64,000 nt of DNA from PALSA-612 sp963776735 (GTDB taxonomy: Bacteria; Actinomycetota; Thermoleophilia; Gaiellales; Gaiellaceae). Below are positions 16,622-25,694 of the stretch, one piece after another. The stretch covers positions 131,563 through 195,562 of the forward strand of contig CAVZNV010000023.1 in assembly GCA_963776735.1 (NCBI GenBank), in the 5' to 3' direction. The first letter of the stretch is position 1. Each line of letters opens with the position of its first letter. The translations under genes were made by a program, and so were the position numbers. Under the pieces are notes generated by a model. It was given only the letters and a program-made list of their open reading frames with translations, had not been told where the DNA came from and did no database searches.

Positions 16622-17011
16622 TCAGGCGGTCGCGGCTTCGACCTCGATCGAGGGCACGTCGCCCCACAGCTCCTCGAGCCGGTAGTACCGGCGCGTCTCC
16701 GGCGTGAACACGTGCAGCACGACGTCGAGGTAGTCGGCCACGATCCACGTCGACTCGCGCTCTCCCTCGACCGACCGCGGGAGCACACGGCCGTCCTTCT
16801 TCAGCCGCTCGTGAACCTCGTCGTGGATCGACTTCGTCTGCCGCGGGTTCTGGCCCGTGCAGATGACGAAGTAGTCCGTGTAGGTACAGACGGGCCGCAT
16901 GTCGAGGATCACGACGTCCTGCGCCAGCTTGTCCTGGGCGAGGCCGGCGATGCGGCGGGCTTGTTCGAGGGACGTCAGGTCGGTTTCGTCTCCGGAAGCG
17001 GAACGGGGCAA
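16622..17011 (-). CDS. rsfS: Ribosomal silencing factor RsfS (Iojap)
   Basis: A 129-residue protein with the DUF143/Iojap core: AQDVVILDMRPVCTYTDYFV, ICTGQNPRQTKSIHDEV and DYLDVVLHVFTPETRRYY. RsfS binds ribosomal protein L14 and blocks subunit joining under nutrient limitation. The start is TTG at 17011, two bases after the nadD stop, matching the common nadD-rsfS pairing. A short non-conserved N-terminus precedes the domain. Confidence 0.95.
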   Translation of the reverse strand: MPRSASGDETDLTSLEQARRIAGLAQDKLAQDVVILDMRPVCTYTDYFVICTGQNPRQTKSIHDEVHERLKKDGRVLPRSVEGERESTWIVADYLDVVLHVFTPETRRYYRLEELWGDVPSIEVEAATA

Positions 17012-17013
17012 GT

Positions 17014-17571
17014 CTAGCCGCCGTGTCGGTAGAGGCCGAGTCGCGCGACCTCGGCGGCGACGGCCGGAGGGACGAGGCCGTCGATCGGCTCGCCGTGCGC
17101 CACCCGCGCGCGAACCTCGCTCGAGGAGAGGTCGACCCGCTCGATCTCGAAGAACGAGACGCGATCGGGACGCCGCAGCGAGGCAACGACGGCATCCAGC
17201 GCTTCGAGTGGATATCCCGGCCGTGTGGCGACACCGAGCCGCGCGAGCTCGAGCACGTCGTCAGGCTCCTTCCAGGTGAGGAACTCCGCGAACTGGTCGG
17301 CGCCGACGAGGAAGACGGGATCCTCGAAATGCCGCTCGCGGAGCATGTCGACCGTGCGCGGATGCGGATCGAGCTCGACGTCGTCGTCCGGGAACGCGAG
17401 CCGTGCGAGCTCCAGGCGCACCGCGGGATCGGTGGCGACGCGCTTGTGGCCCGGGTCGACGACGACGAGCACGACGACCCGGTCGAAGCCGAAGTGCGTG
17501 CGGGCGTCGCGCAGGAGCGCGGCGTGCCCGTCGTGCGGCGGGTCGAAGACGCTGCCGAAGAGCCCCGTCAC
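17014..17571 (-). CDS. nadD: Nicotinate-nucleotide adenylyltransferase
   Basis: A 185-residue nucleotidyltransferase: GLFGSVFDPPHDGH near the N-terminus (the His-x-Gly-His signature, residues 13-16), VFLVGADQFAEFLTW in the middle and SSSEVRARV standing for the C-terminal ISSTxIR motif. It makes nicotinate adenine dinucleotide in NAD synthesis. GTG 17571 overlaps the obg stop by 4 bases (GTGA), and rsfS follows 2 bases later, so obg-nadD-rsfS form one operon. Confidence 0.93.
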   Translation of the reverse strand: MTGLFGSVFDPPHDGHAALLRDARTHFGFDRVVVLVVVDPGHKRVATDPAVRLELARLAFPDDDVELDPHPRTVDMLRERHFEDPVFLVGADQFAEFLTWKEPDDVLELARLGVATRPGYPLEALDAVVASLRRPDRVSFFEIERVDLSSSEVRARVAHGEPIDGLVPPAVAAEVARLGLYRHGG

Positions 17572-18753
17572 CGGTACTCGAACTCCTCGTCGCCGATCGC
17601 GACCTCGTCGCCCTCGCGGGCTCCGGCCGCCCGCAGGGCTTCCGCGAGCTCGTCCTCGTCCGGTGGTCGCCCGACGACTCGGAACCCGCGGTCGGTACGC
17701 AGCAGCCTGAAGGCTGCGCGGCGCGGCTTGGGCCGGTAGACGAGGAAGCCCGGCACCGCCTCGTCGTCGACCGGCTCGTCGTCGGGCTCGGGCACGAGGG
17801 AGAACAGAGAGCGCTTGAACCGCTCGACGCCTTCGCCGGTCGCGCACGAGAGCGGGAACACAGCGACGACACGCTCGTCCTGGACCTCGAGCTGCGGATC
17901 GGGGGCGATGTCGATCTTGTTCAGCACGACGATCTGCGGCAGCTCGTCGAGCCCCGCGCCGTAGGCGGCGAGCTCGTCGTCGACGGCCCGGAACTGCTCG
18001 GCGGGATCGCCGTCGGCTGCGTCGATCACGTGCACGAGCGTCCTGGCGCGTTCCAGGTGCGCGAGGAACTCGTGACCGAGTCCGACGCCTTCGGCCGCGC
18101 CCTCGATCAGCCCGGGAACGTCCTCGACGACGAGCTGGCGGCCGTCCGGCGCGTCGACCGTGCCGAGGATGGGCGCGAGGGTGGTGAACGGGTAGTCGGC
18201 GACCTTCGGCTTCGCGTTCGAGATCCGCCGCAGGAGCGACGACTTCCCGGCGTTCGGGACGGCCGACGAGCGCCGCGTCCGCGAGGAGCTTCAGGTGGAG
18301 CTCGACATCGGCCTCCTCGCCGGGCACGCCGATCTCGGCGAACCGCGGCGTCTGGCGGGTCGGCGTCGCGAAGTGGCGATTTCCGCGGCCCGGAGCGCCT
18401 CCGCGGGCAACGACGACTCGCGCGCCGGCACGGGCCAGGTCGGCGACGAGCTCGCCCGCGTCGTCGCGCACCTCGGTTCCGACGGGCACGTGCACCTCGA
18501 CGTCTTTCCCGGCCGCGCCGTGCTTGCCCGAACCGCCGCCGTGACCGCCACGACCGGCGACGATCTTGCGACCGGTGCGGAACGCGGACAGGTCGCGCAG
18601 CTCGGGATCCGCGACGAGGACGACCGAGCCGCCCGGGCCGCCGTCACCGCCGTCGGGGCCGCCCTTCGGGACGTGCTTCTCGCGACGGAAGCTGAGCGCG
18701 CCGTCGCCGCCGCGACCGGCGAGGACGTGGAAGCGGGCGCGGTCCGAGAACAT
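17568..18753 (-). CDS. obg: GTPase Obg, interrupted by a 1-base insertion
   Basis: The glycine-rich Obg fold (residues 1-158, with GGPDGGDGGPGGSVVLVADP and HGAAGKDVEVHVP) is followed by the G domain and a C-terminal OCT domain (about 325-394, ending GDEVAIGDEEFEYR). The frame breaks in the P-loop: GLVG(L)PNAGKSSLL needs one base removed at 18260 (extra C on the plus strand). With that base gone the protein is 394 residues and intact. Obg is essential for ribosome assembly, so an assembly error is likelier than a dead gene. The start ATG 18753 appears leaderless. Confidence 0.93.
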
Positions 18754-18772
18754 CGTTCACAGTGTGTCAGCG

Positions 18773-19819
18773 ATGCCGCCGACGACCGACGAAGCGATCG
18801 AGTCGCTGCGGCGCGACGAGTTTCCGCTCGCGCGGGAACGGGTCTACCTCGATTTCGCCACGTTCGGCCCGCCGCCGATGCGCGCCGTCCGGGCGGCCGC
18901 CGAGCGGCTCGAGCGCGACGCGGGCGAGGGATCGCTCGGACTGGACGGCAACGCGCTCGTCGAGGCGGTTCGCGGCGAGGTCGCGGCGCTCCTGCATTGC
19001 GAGCCACGCAGCGCCTGCCTGCTCACGAGCACCAGCGAAGGGATGAGCCTGGTCGCGGCCGGGCTCGATTGGCGGGCGGGCGACGAGGTGCTCGTGTACG
19101 AGCAGGAGTTCGAGGGCTGCGTGGCGCCTTTCCTCGACCTCCCCGCCGCGACCGTGGTTCGCGCCGCGCGCCCGACCGAGATCCCGGAGCTCGTCGGTGA
19201 GCGCACGCGCGCCGTCGCGCTCAGCCTGGTCGACCGGGTCACCGGCGCCAGAGCGCCCGTCGACGAGATCGCTGCCGCGTGCCGCGAGCACGGCGCCTGG
19301 CTCGCGCTCGACGCCGCGCAGGCGATGGGCGTCCTCGACGTCGACCCGCGGGAGCTCGGCGCCGATGTGGTCAGCGCGCACGGCTACAAGTTCCTGCTCT
19401 CGGGCTTCGGCCTTGCCCCGACCTACTGCTCCGACCGCGCACTTGCGGAGCTGCGCGTGCCCCGGCCGGGGTGGAAGAACGCCGACGCGGGCCACGAGTC
19501 CGCAGCACGGTTCGAGCCGACGATGTTCCCGCTGCCGGTCCTGGCGGGGATGCTCGAGTCGCTTCGGCTGCTGAATTCGCTCGACGCGCGGGAGCGCGAG
19601 CGGCGTGCGATCGGCGCCGCGAGGGCGATCGCGCAAGGACTCGACCTCCCCGAGCCGCTGTCCTCGCTCGTCTCGCTGCCTCATGAGCACGCCGAGAAGC
19701 TCGTCGCACGACTACGCGGGGCGGATGTCATCGCAGCGGCGGTTGAGGATCGCCTGCGTCTGTCGACGCACTTCTTCACGACCGACGACGACGTCGACGC
19801 GCTGCTATCGCAGCTTTAG
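18773..19819 (+). CDS. Class V aminotransferase (PLP-dependent, cysteine desulfurase-like fold)
   Basis: A 348-residue fold type I PLP enzyme. Landmarks are YLDFATFGPPPMRAV, the DAAQAMG segment with the Asp that contacts the PLP nitrogen, and SAHGYKFLLSGFGLA with the Schiff-base lysine. The family covers cysteine desulfurases, kynureninase and isopenicillin epimerase-like enzymes; no desulfurase Cys loop is visible, so the reaction is undefined. It is divergent from obg across 19 bases. It ends convergently with an M29 peptidase gene, overlapping 4 bases. Confidence 0.88.
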   Translation: MPPTTDEAIESLRRDEFPLARERVYLDFATFGPPPMRAVRAAAERLERDAGEGSLGLDGNALVEAVRGEVAALLHCEPRSACLLTSTSEGMSLVAAGLDWRAGDEVLVYEQEFEGCVAPFLDLPAATVVRAARPTEIPELVGERTRAVALSLVDRVTGARAPVDEIAAACREHGAWLALDAAQAMGVLDVDPRELGADVVSAHGYKFLLSGFGLAPTYCSDRALAELRVPRPGWKNADAGHESAARFEPTMFPLPVLAGMLESLRLLNSLDARERERRAIGAARAIAQGLDLPEPLSSLVSLPHEHAEKLVARLRGADVIAAAVEDRLRLSTHFFTTDDDVDALLSQL

Positions 19820-20763
19820 GGAATCTGCACGGGTACGCCGTCGACCACGAGCTCGGGACCCGAGAAGACGCAGTCGACGTGAATCGACGCGGCGTTGTCG
19901 CCGCCGTACGGGCCGACGTTGCTGCCGATCGCCACGTGGGCGGTGCCGGCCGCCTTCTCGTCGAAGAGGACGTGTCCACGAACGCGGATCGCCGGGTTGA
20001 GCCCGATCCCGAGCTCGGCGATCACGTCGGCGCCTTCTCCCGACTCCTCGACCAGCCGGCGGAGTGCATCTCCCGCCTCGCCGCCCTCGATCGAACGCGC
20101 ACGGCCACCCTCGAAGCGCAGGACGACCGGCTCCGGTAGGAGCTTCCCCCGAGGCCCGACAGGGATCGTCAGGTCGGCGACCAGCACGCCCTCAGCGCCG
20201 TCCGCGAGCGGCGCGATGCAGATCTCGCCGCCCGGGAAGTTCGCGATCCCGCCCGGCTCGAGCGGCAGCGCGTCGTCCATCCAGCGTCGCCCGTCGACGC
20301 GGAGCCGAAGGTCGGTGCCCGCGGCGCCGCGCACGTGCAGCTCGCATGCGCCCTCGACGGCCGCGAGCAAGCTTCGCGCCGCCGGCTCGACGTCCGTCAT
20401 CGGCCGGGACAGCTCCCCGAGCAGCGTCTCGTGGTCGATGCCCGGCGAGCCGAGCACGCGTCCGCCGTGGGAGAGCAGCACGTCCAGCACCGCCTTCCTC
20501 GCAGGCAGCTCCTCGATGAACAGCTCGTGGAGCAGGTTGATCGAGACGTCGGCCCACTCGGCGGTCTCGAGCAGCTCGGGCGTCGGTTCGAGCAGCGGCC
20601 GTTTCGTCGGAAGTCGTGCGATCCTGGCCTCGGCGCCGAGCGCCCGCGCTGCCGCCGCCAGCTCCTCCGCCTCGGCCGCGAACGGCTCGTCGACCTCGAC
20701 CCTCACTCGCTCGCGAGGTCGGACGCAGGCGGCCGCGAGGTAGTTGTCGCACCAACCCGGCAT
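19816..20763 (-). CDS. M29-family metallo-aminopeptidase, short N-terminus
   Basis: A 315-residue protein related to AmpS/aminopeptidase T. All five expected metal ligands can be placed: Glu in FPGGEICIAPL, Glu in AELGIGLNPAI, His in GTAHVAIGSN, and His and Asp in ASIHVDCVF. Peptidases of this family are usually 360-410 residues; here the N-terminal domain is abbreviated. It is divergent from a second M29 gene 21 bases away. Start ATG 20763, with a TATGAT box 8 bases upstream and no Shine-Dalgarno. Confidence 0.85.
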   Translation of the reverse strand: MPGWCDNYLAAACVRPRERVRVEVDEPFAAEAEELAAAARALGAEARIARLPTKRPLLEPTPELLETAEWADVSINLLHELFIEELPARKAVLDVLLSHGGRVLGSPGIDHETLLGELSRPMTDVEPAARSLLAAVEGACELHVRGAAGTDLRLRVDGRRWMDDALPLEPGGIANFPGGEICIAPLADGAEGVLVADLTIPVGPRGKLLPEPVVLRFEGGRARSIEGGEAGDALRRLVEESGEGADVIAELGIGLNPAIRVRGHVLFDEKAAGTAHVAIGSNVGPYGGDNAASIHVDCVFSGPELVVDGVPVQIP

Positions 20764-20771
20764 GAGCGGCG

Positions 20772-20777
20772 ATCATA
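20772..20777 (-). promoter_or_regulatory. Candidate -10 box TATGAT
   Basis: TATGAT on the minus strand, 8 bases before ATG 20763, in the 21-base gap between two divergent M29 peptidase genes. It suggests a leaderless transcript. Confidence 0.4.
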
Positions 20778-20784
20778 AGCTGCG

Positions 20785-21876
20785 ATGGACGACCAACCGT
20801 CACGGGAGCACCGGCTCGCCGAGCTGCTCGTCGGCCGCTCGCTCGGCGTCGAGCCGGGCTGGCAGGTGATGATCCAGGCGACGGCACTGGCGCGGCCGCT
20901 GGTCGAGGAGCTCGTGCGGTCGCTCGCGCGCCGCGGCGCCTACCCGCTCGTCCGCCTGTCCTTCACGGATCTCGAGCGTGTTCCGTTCGAGACGATCTGG
21001 GCGGAGGAGGCGCCGGACGAGCTGCTCACCGAACCGGCGTCGATCGACGTCCGCGCCCGCAAGGAGGTCGACGCACGGCTCATCCTCTTCTCGTCCGAGA
21101 ACGTGTACGCAGGCTCGGAGCTGCCGTCGGAGCGGCGTCTCGCGCTGCGCGCGGGCGCGCGCAAGGCGATCGACATGACGGCCGACATGGACAAGCCGTG
21201 GGTCTCGTGCCCGTTCCCGACGCAGGGACTCGCGCAGGAGGCCGGAGTCAGCCTGACGACGTACGCCGACATCCTCTACGCCGCGTGCCTCCGCGACTGG
21301 GACGCGGAGGGCGAGCGGATGCGGCACTACGCCGAGCGGTTCGACGCCGCCGAGACGGTGCGCATCGTCGCGCCCGGGACAGACCTGACGCTCGCAGTCG
21401 CCGGGCGGCGCGCCGAGGTCGACGACGCGCACCGGAACATGCCGGGCGGCGAGCTCTTCCTCTGCCCGCTCGAGGACTCGGCCGAGGGCGTGATCGAGTT
21501 CGGCGAGTACGGCGCGACGTACCTCGGACGCCGCTGCGAAGGGATCCGTCTGCGATTCGAGTCAGGCCGGGTCGTGGACGCGTCCGCCCGTGCGGAGGAG
21601 GACCACCTGCTCGCGGTGCTCGACACCGACGACGGCGCTCGGCGGCTCGGCGAGCTCGGGATCGGCTGCAACGAGGGCATCCCACGCCATGTCCGGCACA
21701 TGTGGTGGGACGAGAAGATCGCGGGTACCATCCACCTCGCGCTCGGCCAGGGCTTCGCGCACCTCGGCGCCACGAACGAGAGCGCGATCCACTGGGACAT
21801 CGTCAAGGACGTCGCCCGGGGACGCATCGAGCTGGACGGCGAGACCGTCCAGGAGCACGGCGAGTGGCTGATCTAG
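20785..21876 (+). CDS. M29-family metallo-aminopeptidase
   Basis: A 363-residue aminopeptidase of the AmpS/aminopeptidase T family. Metal ligands are visible: Glu in MPGGELFLCPL, Glu in GELGIGCNEGI, His in GTIHLALGQG, and His and Asp in SAIHWDIVKD. These enzymes release N-terminal residues and act in the cytosol. It is about 50 residues longer at the N-terminus than its divergent paralogue. The two genes may result from an old duplication followed by inversion. Confidence 0.92.
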   Translation: MDDQPSREHRLAELLVGRSLGVEPGWQVMIQATALARPLVEELVRSLARRGAYPLVRLSFTDLERVPFETIWAEEAPDELLTEPASIDVRARKEVDARLILFSSENVYAGSELPSERRLALRAGARKAIDMTADMDKPWVSCPFPTQGLAQEAGVSLTTYADILYAACLRDWDAEGERMRHYAERFDAAETVRIVAPGTDLTLAVAGRRAEVDDAHRNMPGGELFLCPLEDSAEGVIEFGEYGATYLGRRCEGIRLRFESGRVVDASARAEEDHLLAVLDTDDGARRLGELGIGCNEGIPRHVRHMWWDEKIAGTIHLALGQGFAHLGATNESAIHWDIVKDVARGRIELDGETVQEHGEWLI

Positions 21877-21880
21877 TCCG

Positions 21881-22138
21881 CTAGCTCGCGGCTTCGGTCA
21901 CCTCGACGAAGCGGCGCTCGCCGCTCTGCCGGAAGGCGACCGTGCCGGGGCGCTTCGCGAAGATCGTGTGGTCGCGGCCGAGACCGGTCCCGGGGCCGGG
22001 GCGGAACTGGGTTCCGCGCTGACGGACGATGATCATGCCGGCCTTGACCTCCTGACCGGCGAAGATCTTCACGCCCAGCATCTTCGGCTTCGAGTCGCGG
22101 CCGTTCCGCGACGATCCGAGTCCCTTCTTGTGCGCCAT
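21881..22138 (-). CDS. rpmA: 50S ribosomal protein L27
   Basis: An 85-residue L27 with the conserved MAHKKGLGSSRNGRDSKPK start, the GVKIFAGQEVKAGMIIVRQR core and GRDHTIFAK. The N-terminus begins directly with AHKKG, so no Firmicutes-style cleavable leader is present. ATG 22138 overlaps the last base of the rplU stop, so the two are coupled. M29 and aminotransferase genes on the other strand separate it from obg. Confidence 0.98.
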   Translation of the reverse strand: MAHKKGLGSSRNGRDSKPKMLGVKIFAGQEVKAGMIIVRQRGTQFRPGPGTGLGRDHTIFAKRPGTVAFRQSGERRFVEVTEAAS

Positions 22139-22626
22139 TACTCCGCTCCCTCGTCAGTCTTGGGCTTGGCCGTCCGCGTGCGCGGCTTGGCCGGCGCCTT
22201 CGGCTTCTCGGCGGTCGCCGTCGCAGCGGGCTTGCGGGCGGCGGGCTTCGGCTTCGCGGGCGCCTTCTCGGCGACCGGCTTCGGCTTCTCGGCTGCGGCC
22301 TTCGCGGCCGGCTTCGCCGCGGCGGTCTTCGCACCGATCGACGTGATCTCGATCTGGCTCAGCTTCGCGCGGTGACCGGTGTGCCGGCGGTAGCCCGTGC
22401 GCTTCTTGTACTTGCCGATGCGGATCTTCTCGCCCAGCGTCTCGCCGAGCACCTTGGCCGTCACCTGCGTCTTCGGGGCGAACTCGGCCTTGCCGTCGCC
22501 GCCGAGAAAAAGGACGTCAGGGTGAAAGGTCTTGCCCTCGGCGTGACCGACGCGGTCGACGAGGAGCCGCTGCCCCTCCTGGACGCGGTACTGCTTCCCG
22601 CCGAGTGAGATGATCGCGTAGGCCAT
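22138..22626 (-). CDS. rplU: 50S ribosomal protein L21 with long Ala/Lys/Pro tail
   Basis: The first ~100 residues are a normal L21 (MAYAIISLGGKQYRVQEGQ, GYRRHTGHRAKLSQIEITSI). About 60 further residues form a low-complexity tail of alternating Ala-Ala-Lys-Pro units such as EKPKPVAEKAPAKPKPAARK; L21 is usually about 103 residues. The start ATG 22626 is set by GGAG 10-13 bases upstream and by the family N-terminus. It lies downstream of rne, a common arrangement, and overlaps rpmA by one base. Confidence 0.95.
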   Translation of the reverse strand: MAYAIISLGGKQYRVQEGQRLLVDRVGHAEGKTFHPDVLFLGGDGKAEFAPKTQVTAKVLGETLGEKIRIGKYKKRTGYRRHTGHRAKLSQIEITSIGAKTAAAKPAAKAAAEKPKPVAEKAPAKPKPAARKPAATATAEKPKAPAKPRTRTAKPKTDEGAE

Positions 22627-22651
22627 TTCGCTGCTCTCCAAGCGTGCAAAT

Positions 22652-22670
22652 GCGGGCAGAGCCTGCCCGC
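22652..22670 (-). promoter_or_regulatory. Hairpin in the rplU leader
   Basis: Perfect 8-bp stem GCGGGCAG/CTGCCCGC with a 3-base loop, 26 bases upstream of rplU ATG 22626. A hairpin here could be an L21-type leader element for ribosomal protein autoregulation; no family match can be asserted from the sequence. Confidence 0.4.
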
Positions 22671-22678
22671 GAGCCGCC

Positions 22679-22684
22679 ACTATA
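22679..22684 (-). promoter_or_regulatory. Candidate rplU -10 box TATAGT
   Basis: TATAGT on the minus strand, 52 bases before rplU. It overlaps one arm of an 8-bp inverted repeat at 22682-22702 (ATAGCGAC, 5-base loop, GTCGCTAT) that straddles the rne stop codon. The repeat could terminate rne transcripts or gate this promoter. Confidence 0.45.
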
Positions 22685-22698
22685 GCGACAGGGCGTCG

Positions 22699-25528
22699 CT
22701 ATTCGGGCGCCGTCTCGGACGCCGCGGCCGGGGCTTTCCGGCGCCTGCGTCCACCTCGCGAACCCCGGCGCGTCTTCTTGCGCTTCGGCTCGCCCTCCTC
22801 CGGCGTCTCGCCGGTCTGCTCAGCCTCGACGGCCGGCACTGCCTCGCCCGCCGGAACTGCCTCGCCCGCCGGAACTGCCTCGCTTGTCGGAACGGGCTCG
22901 CCTGTCGGTTTCGGCCGCTTCGGCTCCGCTACCGGCGCCTCGGGCGCGGCGGCCCCTTCGGCCGGAGCCTGGGCTCCCTGGCCACTGCCGCGGCGGCGGG
23001 AGCGCGACCGGCGCCTGCGGGCGGCAGGTGCGGCGCCGTTCTCGGACTCTTCCGCGGCTTCGGCTTCCCCGGTGCCAAGCGACGGGTCCGGCAGATGGAT
23101 GCGAGGCCCGGCCTCTTCGGCCTGCCCGGACTCGTCCGCCGACGGTTCGCCGTCCTCGGCCTCGGCGCTGTTCGCCGCAGCCGCCGGCTTCCTGCGTCGC
23201 CGTCCTCCGCGCGAGCCGCGCCGCGTGCGCTTGCGCGGTGCCGCCGGCTCCGTGGTCTCGTCCTCGTCCTCGCCGGTTGCGTCACTCTCGGCTTCCGGCT
23301 CGGCGACCTCTTCCGACTCGGCGACCGCTTCCGTCTCTGTCTCCGGCGCCGCCTCCGCCACAACCTTCTTGCTCGGGGCGCGCGTCGGCTTCTCGGCCAG
23401 GCCTTCCGCCGTGATCGGCACGGGACCTGCCTCGGCCTTCGGCCCGGTGGCGAGAGTGGCGTAGATCATGGTTCCGATCACCCGCTCGACCCGAACCTTC
23501 ACCTTCTTGCCGACCAGCTTCGCGGCGCCGCCGACGCAGACCTCGTAGCCGTCCAGCTTGGCCATGGCTGCACCGGAGTCGTGGAGCGCGAGCTCGCCGA
23601 GCTTGACCTCGAGCTCCTGGCCTTCTGCGTAGTCCGCCTTCGGCTGGAGCTTCTCGACCGTGCCCTTGTCGAGCACAGCGAAGTGGTCGAGCGGCACGCC
23701 CTCCTTGCCTTCGACGAGGAAGACGCGCTTCGTGGCCGCGTCGATCTCCTTCAGGCGCTCGGCACCCGGGCCGATCAGCATCGCGGCGACGTGCGCGTTC
23801 AGCTCGACCTTGAACGCCTTCGTCCGCGGGCTCTGCGCGGCGAGTGCGCGCAGCCTCCGCTCGGCTTCGACGGCCTGCGACGTCTCGGAGACGACGATCC
23901 CGTCGCCGGCGCAGGTCGGGCAGCGCTTCGTCAGGATCTCGCGCGGCCCGTCGGTGACGTTCTGTCGCGTCATCTCGACGAGGCCGAGCGGCGAGATCTC
24001 GACGACGTAGGTCTTGGTCCGGTCGCGCTCGAGCTCCTGCTTCAGCTCCTCCTCGACCTGCTCCCGGTTCTTCGGGTTGGCCATGTCGATGAAGTCGATG
24101 ACGATGATCCCGCCGATGTCGCGCAGCCGGAGCTGGCGGACGACCTCTTTGACCGCTTCGAGGTTGTTCTTCGTGATCGTGTCCTCGAGTCGCGCTCCCG
24201 AAGTCTTCGAGCGCGAGCCGACGAAGCGTCCGGTGTTGACGTCGATGACCGTGAACGCCTCGGCGTAGTCGAAGACGAGGTAGCCGCCCGACGGCAGGTC
24301 GACGCGCCGGTTCAGCGTCGAGCGGATCTCGGCGTCGACGCCGGAGGCCTCGAAGAGCGGCTCCTTCCCGCGGTAGCGCACGACGCGTTCGGCCATGTGC
24401 GGCGAGGTCTTCTTCAGGTAGCCGACGATGCGCTTGTAGGTGAGGTCGTCGTCGACCTCCGCCTTCTCGAAGTCGCCCGTGAACAGGTCGCGGACGACGC
24501 GAAGCGGCAGCTCGGCCTCGTTGTAGATGAGCGACGGAGCGGGCGCCTTCTTGGCTCGCGCCTGGATCTCCTTCCAGATCTTCTCGAGGAAGCGGATGTC
24601 GCGCTCGACGTCCTCGGCGGACGCGCCCTCTGCGGCCGTGCGGACGATGACGCCGCCCTTCGGCAGGTCGAGCTTCTTGAGGATGTCGCGGAGGCGGGCG
24701 CGTTCGTCGTCGTCGAGCCTGCGCGAGACGCCGATGCCCTCGCCCTGCGGGACGTAGACGACGAAGCGGCCGGGCAGCGAGAATCTCCGTGGTCAGGCGT
24801 GCGCCCTTCGTCTTCATCGGATCCTTGACCGCCTGGACGAGGATCTCCTGGCCGCGGCTGATCAGGTCCTGGATGCGGCGGCCGTGACGGGAGCGGCCCT
24901 CGAGCTCGGGGCCGACGATCTCGTCGACGTAGAGGAAGCCGTTCTTCTCGAGGCCGATCTCGACGAACGCGGCCTCCATCCCGGGCAGCACGTTGTCGAC
25001 GACGCCCTTGTAGACGTTGCCGGCGATCGAGCGGCGGCCCGGGCGCTCGAGGTAGACCTCGGCGACGCGGTCGTCCTCGAGGACTGCGACGCGCTGCTCG
25101 CTCACGTTCACGGAGACGAGCAGTTCGCGCTTCGCGGCCGGCAGCGGCTTGCGGGCCTGCTGGCGGCGGCGAGGCTCGGAGCGGCGTGCACGCGGCTTCG
25201 CGGACTTCGACTGCGCGCCGCGGGCGGGCTTCTCCTGCTGTTTCGCCTTCTTGGCGCCGGAGCCGTTCGCGTCGGTGCCGTTCGCGTCGGCTTCGGAGAC
25301 GGTCTCGGCCGTCTGAGCGGTGGTGCGCTTGCGGCCTTTGCCGCCGCGGCTGCCGCGCCTGCGCCGGCGACGAGCCGCCTGTGAGCCGTCGGGATCGCCG
25401 GCGGGCTCCGCTGAAACAGGATCCGCGGTTACAGCCGGAGGGCGGCTCTCCTTCGGCTCTGCGAGTGTTTCTGTGTTCGAATCGTTCTCCGACTGCCGCG
25501 CACGGCGTCGGAACCAAGGCAATGGCAA
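22699..25528 (-). CDS. rne: Ribonuclease E/G, interrupted by a 1-base insertion
   Basis: About 942 residues once corrected. A basic low-complexity N-terminal arm (1-125) precedes the S1 domain (RSIAGNVYKGVVDNVLPGME, FVEIGLEKNGFLY). The catalytic DNase I-like domain has FTVIDVNTGRFVG and IIVIDFIDM, and the zinc-link CPTCAGDG follows. The long C-terminus (about 650-942) is Glu/Pro/Arg-rich with RRGSRGGRRRRK patches that could bind RNA. The frame breaks after TTEI (one extra base within 24781-24784); removing it restores SLPGRFVVYVPQG. Start TTG 25528 has GAAGGAG 8 bases upstream. It processes rRNA and mRNA. Confidence 0.93.
22832..22903. repeat. Four 18-bp tandem repeats inside rne
   Basis: Tandem units of the type GCCGGAACTGCCTCGCCC encode repeats of the hexapeptide EAVPAG in the disordered C-terminal part of RNase E/G. 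The first three units are nearly identical and the fourth has diverged. Confidence 0.8.
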
Positions 25529-25694
25529 GTGTGTTCTCCTTCGTATGGAGCGCGCGCGCCGCCGAGGGCCACAGCGGGGAGGGTCGATGCGCGCAGCGCG
25601 TTCCTATCGGTTGGCAATTGGATAAACCTCGATTCCAGGGTAGCAGCGCGACGCACGGAGCCGGTTTCCGCGGACCGGGCCGGTGCGGCCGGGC

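Noticed and set aside
18240..24800. Programmed frameshifting in obg and rne
   Set aside because: No slippery heptamer or stimulator is evident, and neither gene is known to use recoding. Similar indels in tig and the deaminase point to sequencing error.
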